From Candidatus Alistipes excrementipullorum (GTDB lineage Bacteria > Bacteroidota > Bacteroidia > Bacteroidales > Rikenellaceae), in contig DXGW01000147.1 of assembly GCA_019113665.1 (NCBI GenBank), positions 1 to 8,888 on the forward strand: a DNA stretch of 8,888 nucleotides, read 5' to 3'. Position numbers and translations under genes: made by a program. The notes beneath the pieces are model-generated. The model searched no databases. It was given only the letters and a program-made list of their open reading frames with translations, and was not told the DNA's origin. Positions 1 to 7,321 of the stretch are shown here, piece by piece (position 1 is the first letter of the stretch; the number at the start of each line of letters is the position of its first letter).

Positions 1-18
1 AATTGTAAAATCAAAAAA

Positions 19-26
19 TATATTTA
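19..26 (+). promoter_or_regulatory. Weak candidate -7 promoter element before the efflux adaptor gene
   Basis: TATATTTA matches 7 of the 8 positions of the Bacteroidota -7 consensus TAnnTTTG; the last base is A instead of G. It ends 9 nt before the adaptor ATG, so a transcript from here would have a very short leader. The surroundings are AT-rich and only 18 nt are visible upstream, so the -33 element cannot be judged. An equally good reading is that the operon starts further left, with an outer-membrane channel gene. Confidence 0.25.
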
Positions 27-35
27 TACGCAATT

Positions 36-1055
36 ATGGAAAGAGTTTTGAAATCACTGCTTATCGTGTGTTTGGCAGCAGGCGTGGCCTCCTGCTCCGG
101 AGAGAGGAAAAAGGCTGACGCCGAGGAGGTGTCACTCCCGAAAGTCGTTGTCGAGACGGCTCTGCGCCGTCCTGTGACCCAGCAGATTGTATTCACCGGT
201 ACGGTCGAGGCCTATGTGGTTAACAACATCGCCCCGCAGCAGGCACGCCGCATCCTTGAGGTGCTGGTCGACGTCGGTGATCGTGTGAAGGCCGGTCAGA
301 CACTTGTGAAGCTTGACAACTCGTCCCTCATACAGGCTGAGGCGCAGCTCGAAAACGCCAAGATCGAGTACGAACGCGCCGAGGAGCTTTACCAGTTCGG
401 CGGCACCTCGAAATCGGACCGCGATGCCCGCAAGCTGACGTACGATGTCGCCAAGTCGACATATGACAACCTCATGGAGAATACCACGCTTATCTCACCG
501 GTAGACGGTTTCGTTTCGGCCCGCAACTACGATAACGGCGATATGACAGGCTCCGACCCGGTTCTCGTGGTTGAGCAGATCCGCCCCGTGAAGATCATGA
601 TAAACGTTTCGGAGGGTCTCTTCTCGAAAGTAAAGCTCGGCATGAAGGTATATGTGACCCTCGATTCGTACGGCGACGAGCAGTTCGAAGGCAAGGTTAC
701 GCGCATAGCCCCCACAATCGACAACGCAACACGTACGTTCCAGGTCGAGATATCGATCGAAAACCGCGACGAGCGCGTACGTCCGGGCATGTTCGCTCGC
801 GTGACGATGCCTTACGGTGTTGAAAACAACGTGGTTATTCCCGACCGTGCGGTAAACAAGCTGATGGGATCGGGTGACCGTTACGTCTACATATACAACC
901 CCGCCGACAGCACGGTACGATACAGCAAGGTCGAACTCGGCCGCCGTATGGATACCGAGTACGAGATACTGTCGGGTGTTGAGGACAAGGAGCAGGTTGT
1001 GGTTCTTGGCCAGACTGCGCTTACGAATGGAGCCAAAGTGGAACTTAACAAATAG
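36..1055 (+). CDS. RND efflux periplasmic adaptor (membrane fusion protein), lipoprotein
   Basis: This 339-residue protein is the periplasmic adaptor that links an RND pump to an outer-membrane channel. Residues 1-20 form a lipoprotein signal: a basic start, a hydrophobic stretch (LLIVCLAAG) and a lipobox VASC with the lipidated Cys20. The first half of the lipoyl domain is at about 60-95 (VLVDVGDRVKAGQTLVKLD). An alpha-helical hairpin follows at about 96-148, then the second lipoyl half (ISPVDGFVSARNYDNGD) at about 153-169. The beta-barrel is at about 185-260, with TRTFQVEI and RPGMFARV, and the membrane-proximal domain ends the protein. Length and order fit the AcrA/MexA (HlyD-like) family, with a short hairpin. 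The pump gene starts 5 nt after the stop, so the two are surely co-transcribed. The ATG at 36 is chosen because it gives a complete lipoprotein signal. The substrate cannot be read from sequence. Confidence 0.93.
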   Translation: MERVLKSLLIVCLAAGVASCSGERKKADAEEVSLPKVVVETALRRPVTQQIVFTGTVEAYVVNNIAPQQARRILEVLVDVGDRVKAGQTLVKLDNSSLIQAEAQLENAKIEYERAEELYQFGGTSKSDRDARKLTYDVAKSTYDNLMENTTLISPVDGFVSARNYDNGDMTGSDPVLVVEQIRPVKIMINVSEGLFSKVKLGMKVYVTLDSYGDEQFEGKVTRIAPTIDNATRTFQVEISIENRDERVRPGMFARVTMPYGVENNVVIPDRAVNKLMGSGDRYVYIYNPADSTVRYSKVELGRRMDTEYEILSGVEDKEQVVVLGQTALTNGAKVELNK

Positions 1056-1060
1056 AAGCG

Positions 1061-4000
1061 ATGAATATTTACAAGAGTGCGGTCAATAGCCCGATAACGA
1101 CGATACTGATATTTGTCGCTATCGCAATATTCGGCGTGTTCTCGCTCGTGAAGTTGCCTATCGACCTGATGCCGTACATCGAGACCACGCGTATCATGGT
1201 CATCACGGCATACCCGGGCGCGAGTGCGGTGGATATCGAGGAGAATGTCACCAAACCGTTGGAGAACAACCTGAACAGTGTCGATAACCTGAAACACATA
1301 ACCTCCAATTCGAAGGAGAACATCTCGGTCGTAACGCTCGAATTCGAGTACGGTACCGACATCGAGGTGGCTACGGCAAATATCCGAGACAAACTCGACG
1401 TGGCGATCAACAGCCTCCCGGACGATGTCGAAACCCCGATCATCTTCAAGTTCAGTACCGACGATATCCCCATCATGCTGATGTCGATCAAGGCTGACGA
1501 GAGCTGGAGCGGCCTCTACAAGATCATCGACGACCGTGTTTCGACCCCGCTGGCCCGTGTCAAGGGTGTGGGTACGGTGTCGGTGCAGGGTATCCCCGAA
1601 CGACAGATACAGATCTACTGCGACCCCTACAAACTCGAGGCTTACGGCATGACGATCGAGGGTATCGCCCAGATCGTGGCCAACGAGAACCGTTCGATTC
1701 CGGCCGGTTCGATGGACGTGGGTTCGAATACCTATACACTCCGTGTGGACCAGGAGTTCGACAACTCCGACGAGATGCTCGACATAGTGATCGGTACACA
1801 CAACGGCGCCAATGTCTATCTGCGTGACGTGGCTACCGTCACCGATACGCAGGAGGAGCGTACTCAGGAGTCGTTCAACAACGGAAAGCGCAGCGGTCTG
1901 ATGGTCGTTCAGAAGCAGACCGGTGCAAACTCGGTGCTCATCTCGCGCAAGGTGATGGAAAAACTCGAAGAGATCCGTCCGACACTGCCTTCGGACGTGA
2001 CCATCGAACCGTTCATCGATACGTCAGACAATATTCTCGATACGGCGTCGTCGTTGCTCGACACGATCCTCACGACATTCATTCTGGTGATGGCCGTGGT
2101 GATGATGATGCTGGGACGCTGGCGGGCGATGATCATCATCGTGCTGACGATCCCGATCTCGATGCTCTCGGCGTTGATTTACCTGCTTATGACGGGCAAT
2201 ACGCTCAACATCATCACGATGAGTTCGCTGTCGATATCGATCGGTATGGTGGTCGACAACGCCATAGTGGTGTTGGAGAACATCACGACCCATGTCGACC
2301 GCGGTTCGCGCGTAAAGCAGGCCTCGATCTTCGCAACCAAGGAGATGGGTGTGTCGATCATCGCGTCGACGCTTACCACCGTAGCCGTGTTCCTGCCTCT
2401 GACTATGATCGACGGTATGGCCGGTGTGCTCTTCAAGCCTATGGGCTGGATGGTGACCATCACGCTGACTGTCTCGATGGCTGCGGCATTGACCTTTACG
2501 CCGGTGCTCTGCTCGCTCATCATGAAGCAGCATCCCAAGAAGTCGTCGCTGCAGAAGTATGTTGATGCTTCTATGGATTGGCTGGGTGAAAAATACAAGG
2601 CGGCCCTTAATTGGTCGATACATCACCGCAAGACATTCCTTACCGGATCATTGCTGTTGTTCGTTGGCGTCATGGTTGGCATAGGACCTCTTATTAAGAC
2701 GGAATTCTTCCCGACGCAGGATAATGCCCGTATCGGTATCACGGTAAAGTTGCCGGTAGGAACACGTCAGGAGATCACCCGTGATGTGGCGCTGCGGATC
2801 GACAAGCAGTTCCGCGAGAAGTACCCCGAAATCAAGACGATCGGTCTGACCGAGGGTATTCCTGACTCCGACAACACCTTCGCCTCGATCCAGGACAACG
2901 GTACGCACTACATATCGCTCAACATCTCGCTCGTGAAGAAGACCGAGCGCAAGCGTACCCTTACCGAGATCTGCGACCTTATGCGTGAGGACCTTTCGCA
3001 GTATCCCGAGATACGTACGTTCGAGGTTATCGAGTCCGGTTCGAAGGGCGGTGCTACGGGACAGGCTTCGGTCGATGTCGAGCTGTACGGCTACGACCTC
3101 GCCGAAACGGACCGCATCGCAAACCAGATCAAGGAGATAATGCTCGGCGTCGAGGGTTGTACCGAGGTTGTGATCTCGCGTGACGAGTACACGCCCGAAT
3201 ATCAGGTTGTCTTCGACCGCGAGAAGCTGGCAATGAACGGCCTGAACGTGGCTACGGCTGCAACCTACCTCCGCAACCGCGTGAACGGAAACGTCGCTTC
3301 GTATTACCGTGAGGACGGTGAGGAGTACGATATTCTGGTGCGTTATCAGAAGAAGTACCGCGAGTCGCTCGAGGAAATCGAGAACATCACCCTCTACAAC
3401 ACGGCCACGGGTGATCCCGTAAAGGTGCGTGACGTGGGTACGGTGATCGAGACCGAAACGCCTCCTACCATCGAGCGTAAGGACCGTTCGCGTTACGTGA
3501 CCATATCGGGTTCGGTAGGACACGGATACGCCATGTCGCAGATCATCGAGGGAACCGTTGCCGGCATCAACAAACTCGACCTGCCTGCCGGTATAACCTG
3601 GGACCTCGGCGGTACGTTCGAGGACCAGCAGGATACCTTCAGCGACCTTTACATGCTCATGGCTCTGATGGTTATCCTCGTGTTCGTGATCATGGCCTCG
3701 CAGTTCGAGTCGTTGTCCTACCCGTTCGTGATCATGTTCTCGCTGCCGTTCGCACTGGTCGGTGCGCTGTTCGGACTCTGGCTGACGGATACGCCTCTGG
3801 GTGTGATGGGACTGTTGGGTGTGCTGATGTTGATCGGTATCGTGGTGAACAACGGTATCGTGCTGGTGGACTACACGCGTCTGTGTGTCGGCCGCGGCAT
3901 GCCGATCTATGAAGCCGTGGTTTACGGCGGCCGCTCGCGTCTGCGTCCTATCCTCATGACGACCCTCACGACGGTATTCGGTATGGTGCCTATGGCTGTC

Positions 4001-4168
4001 GGTACGGGTGTCGGCGCCGAGATGTGGAACTCGCTCGGTATGACCGTGGCATGGGGACTTTCGTTCTCGACGCTCATCACGCTGTTCCTGATTCCGGTGC
4101 TCTTCACATGGCTCGCTCTGCGCAATGAGCGCCATAACGCTAAAAAACTCGCACAAACTAACGAATAG
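1061..4168 (+). CDS. RND-family efflux pump, inner-membrane subunit (AcrB/HAE1-like)
   Basis: This 1035-residue protein is the proton-driven inner-membrane pump of a tripartite efflux system. It has the duplicated RND architecture. TM1 is at about 12-30, followed by a large periplasmic porter loop with the usual PGASAVDIEENVTKPLE segment. TM2-6 lie at about 331-490. TM7 is at about 526-545, followed by a second periplasmic loop. TM8-12 run from about 862 to 1022. The TM4 motif reads GMVVDNAIVVLEN, where D399 aligns with AcrB D407 and N400 replaces D408. In TM10, GIVVNNGIVLVDY puts N930 at the AcrB K940 position. The full length and the porter-loop motifs indicate a drug/hydrophobe pump rather than a metal (CzcA) pump, but the substrate is not predictable. 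It lies between its adaptor gene (5-nt gap) and a small PII-like companion gene (4-nt gap). P. gingivalis XepCAB-type loci are the closest arrangement I recall. Confidence 0.95.
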   Translation: MNIYKSAVNSPITTILIFVAIAIFGVFSLVKLPIDLMPYIETTRIMVITAYPGASAVDIEENVTKPLENNLNSVDNLKHITSNSKENISVVTLEFEYGTDIEVATANIRDKLDVAINSLPDDVETPIIFKFSTDDIPIMLMSIKADESWSGLYKIIDDRVSTPLARVKGVGTVSVQGIPERQIQIYCDPYKLEAYGMTIEGIAQIVANENRSIPAGSMDVGSNTYTLRVDQEFDNSDEMLDIVIGTHNGANVYLRDVATVTDTQEERTQESFNNGKRSGLMVVQKQTGANSVLISRKVMEKLEEIRPTLPSDVTIEPFIDTSDNILDTASSLLDTILTTFILVMAVVMMMLGRWRAMIIIVLTIPISMLSALIYLLMTGNTLNIITMSSLSISIGMVVDNAIVVLENITTHVDRGSRVKQASIFATKEMGVSIIASTLTTVAVFLPLTMIDGMAGVLFKPMGWMVTITLTVSMAAALTFTPVLCSLIMKQHPKKSSLQKYVDASMDWLGEKYKAALNWSIHHRKTFLTGSLLLFVGVMVGIGPLIKTEFFPTQDNARIGITVKLPVGTRQEITRDVALRIDKQFREKYPEIKTIGLTEGIPDSDNTFASIQDNGTHYISLNISLVKKTERKRTLTEICDLMREDLSQYPEIRTFEVIESGSKGGATGQASVDVELYGYDLAETDRIANQIKEIMLGVEGCTEVVISRDEYTPEYQVVFDREKLAMNGLNVATAATYLRNRVNGNVASYYREDGEEYDILVRYQKKYRESLEEIENITLYNTATGDPVKVRDVGTVIETETPPTIERKDRSRYVTISGSVGHGYAMSQIIEGTVAGINKLDLPAGITWDLGGTFEDQQDTFSDLYMLMALMVILVFVIMASQFESLSYPFVIMFSLPFALVGALFGLWLTDTPLGVMGLLGVLMLIGIVVNNGIVLVDYTRLCVGRGMPIYEAVVYGGRSRLRPILMTTLTTVFGMVPMAVGTGVGAEMWNSLGMTVAWGLSFSTLITLFLIPVLFTWLALRNERHNAKKLAQTNE

Positions 4169-4172
4169 AACT

Positions 4173-4466
4173 ATGAAAGCTATATTTCTTGCCTGCAACC
4201 AGGCTCTCTATGACGAGGTGCTGCAGGAGATGAACAAGATAGGCATGCGCGGTTATACCTCCTGGGAAGAGGTCGTGGGTTGCGGTATGAAGGACGGCGA
4301 ACCGCACCTCGGCGACTACGTATGGCCCACGCTCAACTCGGCTATCGTCACGATGGCCGAAGACGACCAGGCCGACAAATTCCTGGCTGCCGTGAAGAAA
4401 ATCGACGAAGCCAACCCGCAGTTGGGTCTTCGCGCCTTCTGGTGGCAGATAGGCGGTACGTTCTGA
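4173..4466 (+). CDS. Small PII-like, RND-transporter-associated protein (PG0541 family)
   Basis: This 97-residue cytoplasmic protein has no signal peptide and no membrane segment. It starts MKAIFLACNQALYDEVL and carries a central GEPHLGDYVWPTLNSAIV segment at residues 42-59, then an amphipathic helix (DDQADKFLAAVKKIDE) and a terminal strand LRAFWWQI. From memory this matches the family named 'PG0541 family transporter-associated protein', encoded directly after RND pump genes in Bacteroidota. The order strand, helix, strand, loop, strand, helix, strand resembles the ferredoxin-like PII fold, with the GEPHLG region where PII proteins have their T-loop; this is inference. The ATG at 4173, 4 nt after the pump stop, is preferred over an in-frame ATG at 4125 inside the pump gene, because homology starts at MKAI. 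A regulatory or sensing role for the pump is plausible but not shown by sequence. Confidence 0.85.
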   Translation: MKAIFLACNQALYDEVLQEMNKIGMRGYTSWEEVVGCGMKDGEPHLGDYVWPTLNSAIVTMAEDDQADKFLAAVKKIDEANPQLGLRAFWWQIGGTF

Positions 4467-4492
4467 TGCCGTAAGCCGCATGGCTTTGTTCC

Positions 4493-4525
4493 GCGGGCGA
4501 CCCTTCATCGTGAAGGGCCGCCCGC
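4493..4525 (+). terminator. Strong hairpin after the efflux operon (terminator or attenuator stem A)
   Basis: GCGGGCG (4493-4499) and CCCTTCA (4501-4507) pair with TGAAGGG (4511-4517) and CGCCCGC (4519-4525). The stem has 7 + 7 bp with one A/C mismatch and a TCG loop. It starts 26 nt after the stop of the last efflux gene, a usual place for transcription to end. There is no U-tract directly after it; the nearest T run (7 T) is at 4592-4598. It may act with other factors, serve as a 3'-end stabiliser, or be one arm of a switch with the overlapping hairpin at 4516-4545. Confidence 0.55.
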
Positions 4526-4545
4526 AACATTTGTTGCAGGCGGCC
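4516..4545 (+). other. Alternative hairpin B, mutually exclusive with hairpin A
   Basis: GGCCGCC (4516-4522) pairs with GGCGGCC (4539-4545), and GCAAC (4524-4528) pairs with GTTGC (4533-4537). The two parts are separated by one C/A mismatch, and the loop is ATTT. The left arm reuses bases 4516-4525 of the right arm of hairpin A, so the RNA cannot form both at once. A smaller stem, GCAAT/ATTGC, follows at 4561-4576, and then a run of seven T at 4592-4598. The pairing is seen directly; any regulatory meaning is inference. Confidence 0.45.
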
Positions 4546-4632
4546 TCCGACGTGCTGCACGCAATGCGTTTATTGCAGCTGCCGGACCTCCTTTTTTTGC
4601 GGCCAGGGTGTTACAGCCGTGATGAAAAACGT

Positions 4633-4640
4633 TATCTTTG
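4633..4640 (+). promoter_or_regulatory. Bacteroidota -7 promoter element for the MBL-SDR operon
   Basis: TATCTTTG is a perfect match to TAnnTTTG. It ends only 4 nt before the ATG at 4645, so the predicted transcript starts at or within a few bases of the start codon and would be leaderless or nearly so. The -33 region is weak: around 4609-4612 it reads TGTT rather than TTTG. The element also argues strongly that the longer in-frame start at 4480 is not used. Confidence 0.7.
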
Positions 4641-4644
4641 CCGT

Positions 4645-5424
4645 ATGAAACTCACTTTTTTCGGAACGGGGACATCGCAGGGTGTCCCGGTCATAGGCTG
4701 CAGGTGCAAGGTGTGCTCGTCGTCCGACGAACGTGACAAGCGTCTGCGTACGTCGGCAATGGTCGAAACCGGCAATGCCCGTCTGATCATCGACGCCGGA
4801 CCCGATTTCCGCCAGCAGATGCTGCGTGAAGGAGTGTCGCATATCGATGCCATTCTGCTCACGCACGAACATACGGACCACATAGCCGGACTCGACGACG
4901 TGAGGGCTCTGAACTTCGTGGACTATCCGGTCATTCACCGTGTGAACATCTATGCGACGCCGCATACGGCCGATGTCGTCCGCAAGAATTTCGACTATGC
5001 GTTCGCTACGGACAAGTACCGCGGCGTTCCCGAAATCGAACTCCATGAGATCGACGTGACAAGGCCGTTCGAGGTGGCCGGGCTGCAGATCGTGCCCGTG
5101 TCGGGACGCCATTCGCGTTTCGATGTCACGGGATACCGTATCGGCGGGCTGGCATATCTGACCGATTTCAAGCATATCGAACCCGGGCAGATCGACAAGA
5201 TACGCGGTGTGGACGTCCTGGTGGTGAATGCGTTGAGGTTCGCCCCGCATGACTCGCATTTCAATGTTGCCGAGGCTCTCGAACTCGTGCGCGAGGTTGC
5301 GCCGCGCGAAGCATACCTTACGCACATGTCGCACGAGGTAGGACTTCATGCCGAGATAGGAGCTCTGCTGCCCGAAGGGGTGAAGTTCGCATACGACGGA
5401 TTGAAAGTGACGATAAAAGATTGA
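4645..5424 (+). CDS. MBL-fold metallohydrolase, PhnP-like
   Basis: This 259-residue soluble protein has a metallo-beta-lactamase fold and is probably a phosphodiesterase of the PhnP type (phosphoribosyl cyclic phosphate hydrolase group). It starts MKLTFFGTGTSQGVPVIGC. GCRCKVC (18-24) is the cysteine cluster that binds a structural zinc in PhnP. The metal-binding motif THEHTDH gives H74, H76, D78 and H79, and is followed by GLDDVR, which is also PhnP-like. Further likely ligands are H156 (SGRH), D174 (YLTDFK) and H227 or H230 (LTHMSHEVGLH). All active-site elements appear intact. No other phn genes are nearby, so a role in phosphonate breakdown is not supported, and the exact substrate is open. 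An in-frame ATG at 4480 was rejected because it would extend the protein through hairpins and the promoter. The SDR gene follows 2 nt after the stop. Confidence 0.9.
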   Translation: MKLTFFGTGTSQGVPVIGCRCKVCSSSDERDKRLRTSAMVETGNARLIIDAGPDFRQQMLREGVSHIDAILLTHEHTDHIAGLDDVRALNFVDYPVIHRVNIYATPHTADVVRKNFDYAFATDKYRGVPEIELHEIDVTRPFEVAGLQIVPVSGRHSRFDVTGYRIGGLAYLTDFKHIEPGQIDKIRGVDVLVVNALRFAPHDSHFNVAEALELVREVAPREAYLTHMSHEVGLHAEIGALLPEGVKFAYDGLKVTIKD

Positions 5425-5426
5425 AT

Positions 5427-6242
5427 ATGAAAAGTTTGAAAGACAAGGTCATAATAGTGACCGGAGCATCGTCGGGCATAGGTGAGGCCATGGCCCGGCT
5501 CTACGCCGCTCACGGCGCCAAGGTAGTGCTGTGCGCGCGCAGCGAGGACAAACTCAAGGCCATCGTCGACGAGATTCGTGCCAAGGGCGGCGAAGCCGTA
5601 TATTGCGTTGTCGACGTGGTGAGCGAGAGCGACTGCAAGCGGCTGGTCGATACGACCGTCGAAAAATATGGCGGGATCGACGTGCTGATATGCAACGCCG
5701 GCCTGTCGATGAGGGCGCTGTTCGACGATGTCGACCTGAAGGTGCTGCACCGTCTGATGGACGTCAACTTCTGGGGTACGGTCAACTGCACGAAGTTCGC
5801 ACTGCCGTATCTGCAGGCTTCGCACGGCTCGCTCGTGGGCATTTCGTCGGTGGCCGGACTGCACGGCCTGCCCGGACGTACGGGATATTCGGCCTCGAAG
5901 TTTGCAATGACGGGTTTCCTCGAAACCGTGCGTATCGAGAACCTGAAGAAGGGCCTGCATGTGATGGTCGCATGTCCGGGATTCACCGCCTCGAACGTGA
6001 GGTTCTCGGCTCTGGTGGCCGACGGTTCGCAGCAGGGTGCAACCCCGCGTGAGGAGTCGAAGATGATGACGGCCGAGCGTGTCGCCGAAATCGTGGAGAA
6101 GGGTATCCTCAAGCGCAAGCGCCTGTGTCTTATGGAGATTGAGGGCCGTGCCACCCATTTCGTCAAGAAATTCGCCCCGGCCTTTCTCGACAAGATGTTC
6201 TATCTGGTGATGTCGCGTGAACCCGACAGCCCGTTGAAGTAG
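5427..6242 (+). CDS. Classical short-chain dehydrogenase/reductase (SDR)
   Basis: This 271-residue NAD(P)-dependent oxidoreductase has a Rossmann fold. The cofactor-binding TGASSGIG is at residues 12-19, and Arg38 after the second strand (CARSEDKL) suggests NADPH preference. NAG is at 90-92. The catalytic tetrad is complete: N114 (MDVNFWG), S141 (GISSVAG), Y154 and K158 (YSASK). The PG motif is present at ACPGF. The hydrophobic, basic tail (KRKRLCLME... FAPAFLDKMFYLVM) resembles membrane-associated SDRs such as the DHRS7/11-beta-HSD-like group, but it is not a clear transmembrane segment. The substrate cannot be assigned. The ATG at 5427, 2 nt after the MBL stop, is used; a TTG two codons earlier overlaps that stop and adds nothing conserved. 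It is co-transcribed with the MBL gene and closed by the hairpin at 6263-6294. Confidence 0.93.
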   Translation: MKSLKDKVIIVTGASSGIGEAMARLYAAHGAKVVLCARSEDKLKAIVDEIRAKGGEAVYCVVDVVSESDCKRLVDTTVEKYGGIDVLICNAGLSMRALFDDVDLKVLHRLMDVNFWGTVNCTKFALPYLQASHGSLVGISSVAGLHGLPGRTGYSASKFAMTGFLETVRIENLKKGLHVMVACPGFTASNVRFSALVADGSQQGATPREESKMMTAERVAEIVEKGILKRKRLCLMEIEGRATHFVKKFAPAFLDKMFYLVMSREPDSPLK

Positions 6243-6262
6243 CATCTGCCGCGCTGAAACGT

Positions 6263-6294
6263 AACGGGCCGGTTGCTTATGCAACCGGCCCGTT
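6263..6294. terminator. Bidirectional terminator hairpin between convergent SDR and prs genes
   Basis: AACGGGCCGGTTGC (6263-6276) and GCAACCGGCCCGTT (6281-6294) form a perfect 14-bp stem with a 4-nt TTAT loop. It starts 20 nt after the SDR stop and lies 40 nt beyond the prs stop on the other strand, so it can serve both genes. The terminal AA/TT pairs give only a short U-rich end, so it is not a textbook rho-independent site, but its position and stability make termination the most likely role. Confidence 0.8.
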
Positions 6295-6334
6295 TATGTC
6301 TGTTCCGAATCACGTGTCCCGTGCAGGGAAACTC

Positions 6335-7276
6335 TTATTTGAAGAAGAGCGACGAGATCTCCTTGTAGTTGTGTACGCGCTCGATGACGTCGGCAAAGAT
6401 GTCGGCTACGGAGAGCACGGTGAACTTGTGCAGGTCCTTTTCGGGGTTGAGCGGAATGGTGTCCGTCACGATAACCTCCTGCAGGGCGCTGTCGTTGATG
6501 CGCTCGTAGGCCTGACCCGAAAGCACAGGGTGGGTGATCGCTGCCCTTACGCTCTTGGCGCCGCGCTCCATCAGCATGTTTGCGGCCATGCAGATGGTTC
6601 CGGCCGTGTCGATCATGTCGTCGACGATTATGATGTTGCGGCCCTCGACCTCGCCTATGGCGGTCATGCTGCCGACCACGTTGGCCTTGGCACGCTCCTT
6701 ATGCGAGATGATGATGGGCGTCTGGAGCAGTTTGGCGTATGTGCCCGCACGCTTGGCGCCTCCCATGTCGGGAGCGGCTATCGACAGGTCCTCGATGCCG
6801 AGACCCTTGATGTACGGAATGAAGATACCGCTGGCGTAGAGTCCGTCGACCGGCACGTCGAAAAAGCCCTGTATCTGGTCGGCGTGAATGTCCATCGTCA
6901 TCACGCGGTCAACGCCCGCAGCTTCGAGCATGTTGGCCACGAGTTTGGCTGCGATTGGGACACGCGGGCGGTCCTTGCGGTCCTGGCGCGCCCAGCCGAA
7001 GTAGGGCATTACGGCTATGACCTTGTATGCCGATGCGCGGCGTGCGGCGTCGATCATCATCAACAACTCCATGAGGTTGTCCATCGGCGGGAAGGTCGAC
7101 TGTATGATGAATACCGTGCAACCACGTATCGATTCGTTGAAACATGGTTGGAATTCGCCGTCGCTGAACTGCAGTACATCGCTTTTACCGAGTGTGGTGC
7201 CGTAACTTTCTACGATCTTTTCGGCCAGATAGCGTGAAGCACGGCCCGAGAAGAACTTGATTTTGTGAATAGCCAT
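6335..7276 (-). CDS. prs: Ribose-phosphate pyrophosphokinase (PRPP synthetase), class I
   Basis: This 313-residue cytosolic enzyme makes 5-phosphoribosyl 1-diphosphate from ribose 5-phosphate and ATP for purine, pyrimidine, NAD, histidine and tryptophan synthesis. The N-terminal domain carries FSDGEFQ (37-43) and the ATP-binding region with WARQDRKDRP (95-104). The catalytic His131 lies in MDIHADQIQGFFDVPVD, nearly unchanged from the bacterial enzyme. PDMGGAKRA is at 169-177. The flexible catalytic loop SHKERAKAN supplies K193 and R195. The PRPP/ribose-phosphate loop VDDMIDTAGT is at 218-227. The length matches class I enzymes (about 310-315 residues) and nothing is missing. It is monocistronic: its own promoter is at 7300-7307, the engB terminator lies behind that, and the shared hairpin at 6263-6294 lies downstream. 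Confidence 0.98.
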   Translation of the reverse strand: MAIHKIKFFSGRASRYLAEKIVESYGTTLGKSDVLQFSDGEFQPCFNESIRGCTVFIIQSTFPPMDNLMELLMMIDAARRASAYKVIAVMPYFGWARQDRKDRPRVPIAAKLVANMLEAAGVDRVMTMDIHADQIQGFFDVPVDGLYASGIFIPYIKGLGIEDLSIAAPDMGGAKRAGTYAKLLQTPIIISHKERAKANVVGSMTAIGEVEGRNIIIVDDMIDTAGTICMAANMLMERGAKSVRAAITHPVLSGQAYERINDSALQEVIVTDTIPLNPEKDLHKFTVLSVADIFADVIERVHNYKEISSLFFK

Positions 7277-7299
7277 TGCGTCGTGTGATTTTTGTATGG

Positions 7300-7307
7300 C
7301 AAATATA
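7300..7307 (-). promoter_or_regulatory. Bacteroidota -7 promoter element for prs
   Basis: On the minus strand this reads TATATTTG, a perfect TAnnTTTG. The prs ATG (7276) is 23 nt downstream, giving a leader of roughly 20 nt. No TTTG is found at the usual -33 distance; that position (about 7327-7331) falls inside the stem of the engB terminator. The stretch just upstream (7308-7320) is almost pure alternating AT and includes the palindrome CATATATATG (7311-7320). Confidence 0.7.
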
Positions 7308-7321
7308 TATCATATATATGT

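Noticed and set aside
4125..4172. Longer start for the PII-like protein inside the pump gene
   Set aside because: It overlaps the pump's coding end and gives a non-conserved leader; MKAIFLACNQ at 4173 fits the family start.
2648..4198. A 516-residue open frame on the minus strand opposite the RND pump gene
   Set aside because: It is antisense to a clear coding gene, is very rich in His, Arg and Asp without domain motifs, and follows from the codon bias of the true gene.
4480..4644. Longer start for the MBL-fold protein at ATG 4480
   Set aside because: The extra 55 residues would be encoded by the hairpins and the promoter box, and homology starts at MKLTFFGTGTSQG (4645).
5346..6284. A 312-residue minus-strand frame opposite the SDR gene, and a similar 313-residue plus-strand frame (6296-7237) opposite prs
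   Set aside because: Both mirror well-supported genes, have biased composition and show no recognisable family features.
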